Assembly: GCA_958298945.1 (NCBI GenBank)
Contig: OY282609.1
Span: 33,143,212-33,207,211 of the forward strand
From: Atherix ibis
Lineage: Eukaryota > Arthropoda > Insecta > Diptera > Athericidae
Direction: 5' to 3'
DNA: 64,000 bases
This document shows positions 21,401-30,821 of this stretch, one piece after another. Position numbers and translations under genes: made by a program. Every line of letters starts with the position of its first letter. Positions within the stretch are counted from its first letter, which is position 1. A model generated the notes under the pieces. It saw only the letters and a list, made by a program, of their open reading frames with translations, ran no database searches and had not been told where the DNA came from.

Positions 21401-24400
21401 GCAAAATTTTATTGTTCTTAGGCAGTTTCATAAATTTTTACTGCGCTCTACCTTGGGTTATAAATAATTTGTTTATAGTCTAGGCTAAGTATTCGATATA
21501 AAATATTTATGGTATTTTGTAAAAACATTAGAACATGCTAATATCATCCATTATTAAAATCACTATTACTCGCGTACATTGAATACTGTATGCAATGTGA
21601 ACCCATGCGAAAATAATATTCTAGGCGCGTTAAAGTTTATGTTTTGCAGATTTGTTTCCGGATTAAATATGACATTTTATTGTATCTGTAAAATGTTTTC
21701 CCAAATTATCTATTATACACAGTGTATCTATTGAATACTTGCTTATAATATTGTTATATAGAAATTTGAACTTTTCTACCTGATGTTTATTTATTAAGAA
21801 TATTCATATTTATCTATAATATTTCCTAATTTATAGAACGTAGCATATGTTTTATATATTAATGTTAATAATATAAATATTTGTTTTGATTTTCGAAGGT
21901 GTATACGCTTAAATCCGTTGTTTTAGTAAAAAAAAACACATATTTTTTTCATAGAAATCAAAAACAAATTTATTCAAAGTATTTACCCTCGCTAGCTACA
22001 CAGTTTTCCCATCTCTCGGGCAATTTGTGGATACCACGCCAAAAAAATTCCTTCTCTTTCGAGGCAAACCACTTATCAAGCCATTTTCGGACGTCTTCGT
22101 AATAATCGAAGTACTGCTCAGTAGCACGTGGCCCATCGATGAAAACAGGTGGTAGTCGGAAGACACCAGATCTGGTGAATAAGCGGGGGGGGGGGGGGTA
22201 GCACCTCCCAGTTGAGTGTCTCCAAGTAGTTTTGGACCAATTTTGACGTGTGCGATGGTGCGTTGTCGTGGAGGAAAATCAGCTTGTCATGTCTTTGTTG
22301 ATAATCCGTCCTTTTTTTTGATCAGTTGTTAGTGGTAGCGGTGGGCATTGACAGTTTCACCAGGTTTCAACATCTCATAGTAGACGATACCCTGCTGATC
22401 CCAACAAACGAACAGCATCGTCTTCCGTCCGAAGCGATTTGATCTTGGAGAAGATGTTGATGGTTGGCCGAGATCAACCCACGATTTCTTGCTTTTAGGA
22501 TTCTCGAAATATATTCACTTTTCATCGCCTGTCACAATCCGATGCAGGAACGACTTTGTTTTTTGTCTGGCGAGGAAGATTTTGCATGTGTTTTGGCGTT
22601 GCTCCATCTGCCTATCGTTCAATTCATGCGGCACCCATTTTCCGATCTTTTCAATCTTCCCCATGGCCCGCAGACGCATGGAAAGTCTTCGTCCAAAAGA
22701 TCCTGCAATTGATGGTCGTCAACCTTCATAGGCCGACTTTCACGCTTCTTGTCCCACAAGTCAAAATTGCCGTCTTCGAATCAACGAAACCAATCTCGGC
22801 ACGTTGTTTCCTATAAAGCACTGTCACCATAGACCTTCATAAGTATTCGATCCGATTCGGTAGCCGATTTCTTCAAATTGAAGCAGAAAAGCAGAGCTTC
22901 CCGCATATGCTCTTTTTCTGGCACAAAACTAGACATGATTACCGAAGGAAAAAATGTATGTTGTTGTATGAAATTGCTGACAATGCGCACTGATTAATGT
23001 TGGCAGATGTCAAACTCATAAAAAAAAGTATGGCATGCCCATGGTAGCTTAATACGCTCACACACACCATCTATAGCCAAACCGCGGATTTAAGCTTATA
23101 TACCTAGTATATTAAAATTTAATAACAGCCAAACTGCTGCGGACTGAAAGAATTGTTAATAAAACCATTTATAACTAAATATTCGATAAAATCCCATAAA
23201 AGTGTATATGAATCGTTAAAACCTATTTGTTTAAAAATTTGTTTTGGTGTAACTTACTCGTTTGATGTATTATTTATTATTAAGCTTCCAGGACTTTTCA
23301 GAAGATGATAGTACTTTCTATCAGGAATCTATTTAATTTCCAACTGTTTTTTCTATTTTCGTAAATTATCTCCCGTTCGTTATTTCTAAAGCAATTCTCT
23401 GTTTCGCTGATTAAACTATTCTCTGCAGTTTCGCTGATTAAACTAAAGCAATGCTCCGTTTCGCTGCTTAAACTTTTTTATATTCATTTCCCGATTCATG
23501 TCCTTGCATTTTGGCCATGAAAATGAAACGACAGAGTATATTAAATATATTAAATTCTGATATAGACACCATATTATTATAGGACTCGAATAACAATAGG
23601 AGGTATTTAATCCAAAACACAGAGCTGCCTCGTGTCTCTAAAACAAAACCGGAATCCTTTCAGTCAATATCCATTTGCATAACTAAAATCAAAAAACTTT
23701 GCATCCTTAGTATGGTATTTGTATAAAAGACAACCTCCTTGGGAATGATCACATATTTAATACCGCCAAGAATCCAGAAAAATGTTTACATTTCTTTAAG
23801 CGATGCAAGAAATTTCTTACTCCATCTGATCTAGCCAAGGCATATATATACATATATTCATCCCAATTATGAACATAATTCTCTTATGTGGGCAAGCGAT
23901 TCTTAAACGTCATTGCGTTTGCTCGACACGATACAAAATCAAGTGATAAAATTAACAGGTGATAAAAATATTACGAAGTCATTAGATTCATGTCTCCTAT
24001 CTTTCCTTATTTTATCGTACTTTCTATAAACAGTGTTCCATAGAATTTAGTCACATTCTATCCCTTCAATTCGCCAAGAATGCATATCAGTTTACCATGA
24101 ATCCCTTTTTCTGAAGTACTGTGAATTATAGATTTTTTTTAAAACCGTTCACTCCTAATGTGGAATATTCTTCCTTAATAGTTTTTTTTTCGAGTCATAA
24201 CAATCAGCAGTGGCTTAAGAGTTGGAGAAGAACAGCAATCCATGTTTGCGATAAAACCTCTTTGTTGGAAATGGCCACCCGATAAGGAACGTTCTAAATG
24301 ATGGTGCATCCAAGTGTCTGCTTTTTCATCAGTTTTCGATTATAAAGGCCTCCTCGAGCAAGGTTTGCCTTACATTGCTTCTCGGTCCTCCTAAAAGGTT

Positions 24401-27400
24401 TTCTGCCACCGAAATACTTGTGCTATTATTATGTAGATACCTAAATTTACTGAGAGCGAGTTCATTTAACGAGTTCATAACTAATATGAACAAAAATGTT
24501 TCGTTTTAAATAAAAAGAGATATTATCGACCAAAAAGAAGCTTTGACAAAACACTTAAATCATTGGCATACGAAGAACATTAAAAAAATGCCAAAATCGT
24601 TCGAAATCCACATACTTATTGATTTTATTTCATTCTTATCTGAGTTAATTTTATTTTTATCTTTTAGCTAAAATATTATCAAGAAATAGGAATATACAAT
24701 ATATAATGTAGACATGTAGAAAATAATTACGAGCAAAAACGATGAACATAAAAGAGCCTAATCCCGAAAAGAGTCGACAATAAATTTTCCTTCAAAAAGC
24801 ATTGCTATGACGACTATGACATTATAGAAGGCGACTAGAAACAAAAGTCTCGACAGCATAGTGAAGAAAATTATTATACAATATTACGAACACATGAACC
24901 AACTACTGACCTTCCGAACCATTCTGATTAGTTATTCCATGACCAAAACTATTTGTTCTGTTTTACATTCTCGCATATATTATCACCGCCCAATTTTAAT
25001 TGTTATATGTACACAAGCCCATCAGAATATGGAGCAAACTAATTGTTAGCCTGATGGGAGGCATCATTTATCACATCTTCGAAAGAGTAAACTTCTTGTT
25101 TGCTATAAATTGTCCTGGTTTAAATTACTTCAAAATTTAGTGTAAAATGGTATCCATCCTGTTTTTGTTAAATCTTGTACTGTGGCACTACTCATCTCTT
25201 TGGAAATTATTTTCAGCAAGTCCCTTTAAAATGCATTGTTTCAAAGAAAAAGATTCTAGGAGTGAGGTAATAAATTATCGAATAATTGCAAAGCTGTCTT
25301 ACATACCGAAATGTTATTTAAGTCGGTGATTTATTCGCAGCTCATTAAGCCAGCATGAGTTTCAACAACCATAAACCTTTTAGAATTCACATTTCATACG
25401 ATTTTCAATTTTTTAACTTGTGTGCAAACAGATCGCATTTATACTGATATAAATAAGATCTTCGATAAGCTTCCTTCTTCTATTATTTTGATAAAGCTTT
25501 AAAAATTGTTTTTTTCTATAAGGCAGTCATCTCAGTTTGTCGTTATTGTTGTAGGGTCTCTGAGACAAGAGGTAGAGGCAATTCTATACCGCAACGACCA
25601 TGAGGCCATTTGGGGACTTCATATTACGTGTAGGTTGGCATTGCTAGCTTCCCTAATGAAACTGGTCAATGGTTGGTCACATACACATATGTTTGCTTCT
25701 GTACTTGATGACATTGTTCAACTAATTACAATAAGTGGTCTAAAATTCTTATTTATGTTAACGCAATGAAGATTTTCTTCTATGTCAGATATAGACATAA
25801 CATGACCTATATTCAGGAAGACTTGAATATCTTCACTAATTGGTGTTCTTCTGATAGTCTACAAATCAACTTTGAGAAGTGCGACGTCATACCATTTTCT
25901 GGAAGCCTCAGTCCACTTATTTTTGACATGCGGTTAATAGGTTCATGCATACTAACAATAGCACACATGAACCTATTAACCGCATGTGGAAGGAAGACTG
26001 CAAATAATTGTTATAAATTTGACTTTACCTTAACATAGGTCCGACACTTTTTTATAATTTTACAGATATCTACAGATTTGTGTAATACTATTAACTAATG
26101 TGAGGGCCTATGAGGAGTAAACATCCATCGACGTTGTTCTTGAAGGCTTATTATTGTAACAAGTCTAGTGATGGAACCAGTGATGCTTAAGTCGTCGATT
26201 GATATTACTGCGAAAGTTATATAAGTGGAGGATAGCTCTCGAAAAAAGGGGTATGATTGAAGAGACAAAAATTATACTTTAAGATCACTATGAATAACAC
26301 TATTGGGAATATAAAAAAGAGAGCATCGGCAATTTTACAAAATATTTTTGACTGAAGGGATTGGATTGGACTGGAATTGTAAGTCCAAATGGGTTTTAGT
26401 AGGGTAATATTTTAAACTAACTTTCCTGTCTATGGTAAGTTTATAACTGTTGTCTAGAAGTCGAAGTATTTTACTGCATCGTCTATTTATCTAAGTTTAG
26501 TTCTACATATCAAATTTTAATGTCTTGATGTTAAGATGTATGTGACGATATGATTCATAGCGGAGAGTAAAGTTACATGGACACATATGCTTTGATTCAA
26601 TTTTACTTTCCACTAAATAAATTATTTCTGATTTCGGTTCAAATGAATATATACAATAGAATAGAAGGTTCTAGTACAGATTGGAATATCAGATGTATGA
26701 ATGTTATAGAGGATGTTATCTTCTTTTATATGGAAATAGCGAAATTTAAGAATAATTTTAGTATCAGGTAACTTATGGAACCCTCTTGAGTTTCCAGAGT
26801 AAGCCCTGATACCAGGATAGACCTAAACATTTTTTGTGTTCACTTTAGTTTTTTGTGTTATCTGAGACGAATTCTTAATTTTCGGCGAATATTTCTCATC
26901 TTCTACTGCGAAAAGGCGGCTTCATGTTGACCCTTTTAACGTCTATAATATTAGTACTAATAAAACAGTAATAATTTGTATGCATTACGGGTTTAATAAG
27001 ATTTAAATGAATTGTTTGTTTACAATACGTTTCATTAGATTTACTTGGGCATCTGTCCTTATAAGGCTTTTATTCGAAAATGTTCACAAAGGTGTTTTTG
27101 AATCGAAATTTGAGGTTAAAAACTTGGGTTAGTTTTTTAGTTTTTTTCCGATAGATCTTTTTTTTAATAGTTCTTTGAATGTCTTATTCTGGATTTGATA
27201 AGTTCTCATATGTAAACAACTATTACTTTACGGAATGTAGAATAGTGCAGCGTTGACTGATGGCGAAAATATCTTGTGATTATGAGCTTGAGTTTAACAC
27301 ATATGTGTAGATACATTAAGTATATGTATGAGATCTGTTCAAAAAGTATCGCGAATTTGGAATTTGCGCGGTTTACGTATATTCGATTTTTGATTTTTTA

Positions 27401-29094
27401 TGGCGTTATGTTGGTACTCATGTCTCTCACTTATGCCGACAAGTTCGGCCATTTTGAATGTTCAGTTAATTTTTGACAGCTGCTTTGCTTGCAAGTGTTT
27501 TGACTTTCAAAAAAATGGATCAAAGAATCTGTATCAAATTTTGTGTGAAAAATACATTCCGAATGTTGACTGTTGCATATGGTGAAACTACCTTGGACCG
27601 AAGCAACTTTTGTCGGTGGTACAAAATGTTCTCAGAAGGCCGAGAAGATGTGAACGACGAAAAGCGTGCCGTGGCGTGTGAACGCCACTTTTCTTCGATT
27701 GCAGGGGCGTGGTACATCAAAACGGTCAATAAGGAATATTATTTGGTGGAACGGTCACTAAGGAATATTACCTGCAAGTTATATGCAAGTTGCGCGAAGC
27801 AATCCGCCAGAAACGCTCGGATTTGTGGAAGAACAAAAATTGGTTTTTGCACCATGATAACGCCCCTGCTCACACATCGTTGCTTATACGCGAATTTTTG
27901 GCCAAAAACAATACATTAATAATGCCATAGCCACCGTATTCCCCAGATCTGGTCCTCTGTGACTTTTTCTTGTTCTGGAAACAGAGTCTTTGATCCATTT
28001 TTTGCAATGGGCAAAAATCGAAGACGAGCCAAAACACATGCAAGCAAAGCAGCTGTCAAATATTAACTGAACATTCAAAATGGCCGAACTTCTCGGCGTA
28101 AGTGAGAGACATGAGTACCAATATAACGCCACAAAAAAAATCGAAAATCGAATATACGTAACCCGCGGAAATTTAAAATTCGCGATACTTTTTGAACAGA
28201 CCTCGTATACAATGTGTTCATGTAATTCTGTAGACAATACAAATATCAGTAATGTTATTATTAAAACTTATGATTGAAGTTTGTGGCTCTATTATGATCA
28301 GAATTTGATTTATTAAAAAGGAATCAAATAAATTTCAATTGGTTCGGCATTAAAAATGTCAAAATCCGCTTATTAAATTTGACGTTTATAATTTGATCTT
28401 CAAAAACCATGTGCCAGTTCAGTTGTCCATTGGTAAAAGATATTTATCGCAAAAACATCAATGATCCTAAAGAATATATTGCTGTTTCGAAGGAATAATC
28501 ATAGTTTTACTGGTTTTCTAATTATATAGGATATTAAAAATATTGCTTGGGGATTTCAGAAACAAATCGAAGAAAAATTGTCTAAACAATTAGCTCCGTT
28601 TACAAAGAAAAGGTTTCCAAAAATTATCAAAGTAGCCAAGATGTATTCATGTGCCAATAATCCTTAAAATAAAAGAAAACATGTTTATGAATGTAAAGTA
28701 TTATTATTTTTTATTAAATTAATTTCTTTATTCGTTTCTTTGTAAAAAAAAAATGTTAACTAATAAATTTATGTTCATGTTGTTATTGTGATTAAAATTA
28801 TTTTTAATGAATATTTTACTAACAAAAATTCTTTTATTATTATAAATTTACAGATTACCAATACCATGGTTGTTATATGGTATAATTTATCAGGAACCAG
28901 TCGAAGTTAATTCAGTGGGTATGGTCTGTTCCATAACCATATTATTTATGATGTTACTATTTGTCGTACTGTCAATAGCATGTTTCCGTTGGCGTATGAA
29001 TAAAGGTTTAGGCCTAACAATGTTTTTCTTATATTTTGGATTTGTTGCGGTATCACTTATGTTTGAATATAAAATAATAACATGTCCTGTATAA
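18155..29094 (+). CDS. Nckx30C: Sodium/potassium/calcium exchanger, C-terminal exons
   Basis: This is a plasma-membrane exchanger of the NCKX (SLC24) family, which extrudes calcium with potassium in exchange for sodium. Coding segments are 18155-18409, 18524-18660 and 28854-29094, joined in frame by GT-AG introns, with the stop at 29092. The product shows conserved NCKX blocks: [38 protein letters not shown], the alpha-2 repeat [20 protein letters not shown] with its ion-binding Asp, [20 protein letters not shown], and a tail ending EYKIITCPV. About six hydrophobic segments are visible. The earlier exons (alpha-1 repeat, cytoplasmic loop) are not in the window. All three exons are undamaged, so the gene is probably functional. 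The symbol rests on remembered similarity to the Drosophila gene. Confidence 0.92.
18524..18660 (+). CDS. Nckx30C: Nckx30C-like exon with alpha-2 repeat
   Basis: 137 bp, acceptor AATTTTTAG, donor GTGAGT. It encodes [20 protein letters not shown] and [14 protein letters not shown], the second ion-binding repeat of the exchanger. It ends after two bases of a Gly codon completed by the exon at 28854. The intron before it is 114 bp. Confidence 0.93.
19209..19375 (-). pseudogene. Tc1/mariner-superfamily transposase relic (WPPR type)
   Basis: The minus strand reads [20 protein letters not shown] and then, after a frameshift, [19 protein letters not shown]. This corresponds to the C-terminal catalytic end of a fly transposase family carrying N-W-P-P-R-S-C-D-L-T-P-L-D-F-F-L-W. 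A second relic of the family is at 51690-52045. Only about 55 codons remain here. Confidence 0.65.
19544..19706 (+). pseudogene. Tc1-like transposase scrap
   Basis: An open + strand frame reads [18 protein letters not shown] followed by [14 protein letters not shown]. This matches the core of Tc1-like transposases, which read G-x-V-M-V-W-G-C-F-S-x-x-G-x-G-P-I. About 54 codons survive without the catalytic triad. It lies back to back with the WPPR relic and next to a family-B element, which suggests a nested insertion hot spot. Confidence 0.65.
19749..20597 (-). mobile_element. Snap-back family-B mariner (B2)
   Basis: The left end is the family-B 5' end in + orientation: CGAGGTCTGTTCAAAAAGTA plus leader, to about 19972. 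At about 19973 the sequence switches to the minus strand of the catalytic C-terminal coding region, and continues to a second 5' end, inverted, finishing near 20597. Thus both ends derive from the 5' end and the true 3' end is absent. TA precedes the left end (19747-19748). The outermost about 30 bp of the right end are lost. The same junction is seen at 27977. Confidence 0.85.
20021..20476 (-). pseudogene. Family-B mariner transposase remnant (B2)
   Basis: A 151-codon minus frame runs from the leader straight into [20 protein letters not shown], so the DNA-binding domain is deleted. It contains the first catalytic Asp ([14 protein letters not shown]), the second ([13 protein letters not shown]), and stops at a TAG exactly where the family has Gln in MPQPPYSPD. 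Beyond the stop the frame continues [15 protein letters not shown], with the third Asp, and then runs into the inverted 5' end. The same TAG is shared with the copy at 27329-28205. Confidence 0.85.
20598..21894. other. Intronic AT-rich sequence
   Basis: No exon or transposon was recognised. The 76-codon minus frame at 21118-21348 has no recognisable domain. Confidence 0.45.
21970..22936 (-). pseudogene. Mos1-like mariner transposase, broken (A3)
   Basis: The start at 22936 encodes [19 protein letters not shown], and the stop at 21970 follows [10 protein letters not shown]. Between them, fragments of all mauritiana blocks can be read, including the HDN region near 22260-22280. A G-run of 14 bases at 22185-22198 disrupts the HPAYSPDL block, where the intact sequence would alternate G and T. 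The TGDEKWI motif has a stop (GATGAAAAGTGAATA). It is inactive. Confidence 0.85.
22185..22198. repeat. G14 homopolymer inside mariner A3
   Basis: Fourteen consecutive G inside the transposase pseudogene, an expansion relative to sister copies. Confidence 0.95.
23110..24234. other. Intronic sequence with a short tandem repeat
   Basis: No exon seen. A 17-bp unit GTTTCGCTGATTAAACT occurs at 23401-23417 and 23428-23444, and with one change at 23458-23474. Confidence 0.5.
23401..23474. repeat. 17-bp interspersed tandem repeat x3
   Basis: Two identical copies and one single-mismatch copy, spaced 27 and 30 bp, within the exchanger intron. Confidence 0.9.
24235..24440 (-). pseudogene. Mariner N-terminal relic (family E-like), second copy
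   Basis: Nucleotide similarity to 12040-12240 and a minus-strand reading of FRWQKTF, EDREAM and [14 protein letters not shown] identify a decayed helix-turn-helix segment of a mariner transposase. Stops and frameshifts are common, and the catalytic domain is not seen. Confidence 0.45.
24441..25555. other. Intronic sequence, no gene seen
   Basis: AT-rich intron sequence. Small open frames (24861-25049, 25147-25329) carry no recognisable domain. Confidence 0.45.
25556..25692 (+). repeat. Dispersed repeat, copy 1 (about 135 bp)
   Basis: Similar to the reverse complement of 55605-55750. Shared blocks include GACCATGAG, CCATTTGG, ACTTCAT and ACGTGTAGGTTGGCATTG. Both copies can be translated as related peptides ([40 protein letters not shown]), so it may be a coding piece of an unknown element. 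Confidence 0.7.
25748..26038 (+). pseudogene. Non-LTR reverse transcriptase fragment (thumb region)
   Basis: The + frame reads [14 protein letters not shown], then [40 protein letters not shown]. This matches the segment of jockey-like reverse transcriptases that starts at the catalytic Y-x-D-D box and continues with L-Q-x-D-L-x-x-x-x-x-W-C...N-x-x-K-C. The catalytic box is degraded from YxDD to YVNA, so it is inactive. The similarity ends at a 22-bp inverted repeat (25926-25987). Confidence 0.7.
25926..25987. repeat. 22-bp perfect inverted repeat, 18-nt loop
   Basis: The arm at 25926-25947 (ACATGCGGTTAATAGGTTCA plus TG) is exactly complementary to 25966-25987. It lies where homology to reverse transcriptase stops, suggesting a short inverted duplication. 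Confidence 0.95.
26039..27326. other. Intronic sequence, no gene seen
   Basis: AT-rich intron sequence without recognisable exon or transposon. Confidence 0.45.
27329..28205 (+). mobile_element. Snap-back family-B mariner (B5)
   Basis: The 877-bp element is flanked by TA (27327-27328 and 28206-28207). Its left end is TGAGATCTGTTCAAAAAGTA plus the family leader. After a deleted coding region it reaches DFFLF near 27970. At about 27977 it switches to an inverted copy of the 5' end (about 228 bp, 27978-28205), finishing with the same terminal repeat. Because both termini and target duplications are intact, the rearranged form must have moved as a unit. Confidence 0.9.
27515..27977 (+). pseudogene. 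Family-B mariner transposase remnant (B5)
   Basis: The gene starts [13 protein letters not shown] and covers [17 protein letters not shown] and [15 protein letters not shown]. It then jumps over the first catalytic region to sequence derived from FFDCRGVVH. The second Asp is present in the [10 protein letters not shown] reading. A TAG stands in MPxPPYSPD, as in the copy at 19749-20597. The coding sequence ends at the junction with the inverted 5' end. Frameshifts and the deletion make it inactive. Confidence 0.85.
28208..28853. other. End of exchanger intron
   Basis: AT-rich sequence leading to the acceptor TAAATTTACAG. No feature seen apart from the T-rich acceptor region. Confidence 0.5.
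28854..29094 (+). CDS. Nckx30C: Nckx30C-like terminal coding exon
   Basis: Acceptor TTTACAG at 28847-28853. It encodes [20 protein letters not shown], two hydrophobic spans ([20 protein letters not shown] and a second around [15 protein letters not shown]), and the C-terminal EYKIITCPV followed by TAA. The short polar segment [11 protein letters not shown] between the spans is typical of the family. Confidence 0.93.
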
Positions 29095-29193
29095 AAACCA
29101 AAAAAAGAAAAACGAAATTATTATTCAGTATTATTATTATTATCAATAATAATAATTATAATACTAATAATAATATAAACGATAATAATAGCC

Positions 29194-29227
<34 letters not shown>
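29194..29227. repeat. (ATA)n microsatellite
   Basis: Uninterrupted trinucleotide run in the presumed 3' untranslated region. Confidence 0.9.
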
Positions 29228-29229
<2 letters not shown>

Positions 29230-29330
29230 TACACAAAAAAAATGTAAACAAAATATTATATACAATAATAGTAATTATTTACACGCATACATACACATAT
29301 AAAAAATTTAAATTACGTGTAAATCATGAT

Positions 29331-29331
29331 A

Positions 29332-29365
<34 letters not shown>

Positions 29366-29376
29366 ATTATTATTAT
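29331..29376. repeat. (TAT)n microsatellite
   Basis: Trinucleotide run with one break. It is complementary to the run at 29194-29227, so the two could pair in RNA. Confidence 0.9.
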
Positions 29377-30794
29377 TGTTAGACCTATTATTAATATCAA
29401 TAAAAAATAGTTAAATAATCGATAATAATTACTTATCAATTTACATTTACAAAACCAAAATAACAATGATAATAAATTAAATAAAAACGAAAATTAAAAT
29501 CAAAAAAAAAAATTCAAGAAAATTTATTAAAAATAATAGAATAGGGAAAAATTATATTTAATATTTAGAAGAAGCAAAAAAAAACAAAAACAATAAGGAA
29601 AAAATATCGATTTAATTTGAAATCAAAAAATTAATATACGATAATTTTTCAAAACGTACCGTTTTTAGAAGTAAAACAAAATGGAAAAGGAAACCAACCA
29701 ATTATTTTAATTATATATAGAGATACACATAAATATGTGTATGCAATTTACTTAAGGAATTTAAATTAATAATACCAACAATAACAAACCAAAAAAACGA
29801 ACAAATGTTTAGAGTTAAAACGAGTATGATTATATAATAGACAAAAAAAATTATAATAATGAAAATTAACAAAAAAAAAAAAAAAACAATAATTATTTAA
29901 TATTAAAACTTAAAAAATAATAATAATAATAATATGAAAATAGAAAAACTAATTATTGAAAACAATTTGTAGATTATAAATGCGAAAAAAATAAACAAAT
30001 TTAAAATTTAATTAAAACTTATACTAAATAAAAGAAGAAAAATTTGATTAAAATTTCAAAAAATTAAACATTCAAATTATTAACCGTAGATTTTCAATTT
30101 AGTCACAGAAAATAATACATTTATTCTCTTTCTCTTGCTCTATCTCATTTTTTTCTTCCTATTTCCTTATAGCATATACATATGTATTTGTAGACACATA
30201 TACACACATAATTATATAAATAAATATATATTATCATATATAAAAATGTAATTGCATTATAATACATACATACATACATACTTACCACATATGTTGATTA
30301 AAGAGAACGACAACAAACAATTTTTGATAATATAAATGAAATAAAAAAATGGAAAGGTTTTTTAGAAAAAATACAATAAATCCTCAATAAAATATTTCTT
30401 TGCCGTAAAATAGCATTTATTCTTAAAACAAACAAAAAATGAATCAAACTAATAAAAATGACAGAAAAAACCTATATTTAATTAAAAAAAAAAAAATTAT
30501 TCTACTTATGTATCTAAAACAATTCTACTGTTTCCATATATACATATTTATATATACCTATACATATATGGTACACATATATTACCACTTTTATTATGAT
30601 TGGATAAAAAAAAATACAAAAAAAAAATATGCGAAAAGGAAAAGAATATTTTACTTAAGATTTATAATTACTATTCAAAGAAACAAAAGTATAAATAAAT
30701 CTTTGTTAGTAATTATACAACAACAAAATATATATATTCAAATATTTATTAACAAAAAAAAAGACAAATTATTCTATGGTCATCTTTTTAACTA

Positions 30795-30821
30795 TTTTAT
30801 TATTATTATTATTATTATTAT
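30795..30821. repeat. (TAT)n microsatellite
   Basis: Short uninterrupted trinucleotide run. Confidence 0.85.

Larger units (their letters stand above)
21895..23107 (-). mobile_element. Mauritiana-type mariner, full length (A3)
   Basis: About 1213 bp, inverted relative to A2. The end at the left reads AGGTGTATACGCTTAAAT (outer bases decayed), and the right end read inward is CTAGGTATATAAGCTTAAAT. TA follows the right end at 23108-23109. It keeps the conserved leader (ATGGTAGCTTAATACGCTCA) and lies antisense within the exchanger intron. Confidence 0.88.
18661..28853 (+). other. 10.2-kb intron of the exchanger gene
   Basis: The intron is bounded by GTGAGT at 18661 and TTACAG at 28848-28853. 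It contains a Tc1 scrap, a WPPR-type relic, two snap-back family-B mariners, a complete-length mauritiana-type mariner (21895-23107), a mariner helix-turn-helix relic, and reverse-transcriptase debris. The two exons on either side join in frame. Confidence 0.88.

Noticed and set aside
29082..29414. 110-codon + frame overlapping the exchanger stop
   Set aside because: It is the translation of AAT/TAT microsatellites, giving long Asn and Leu runs, and overlaps the exchanger end in another frame.
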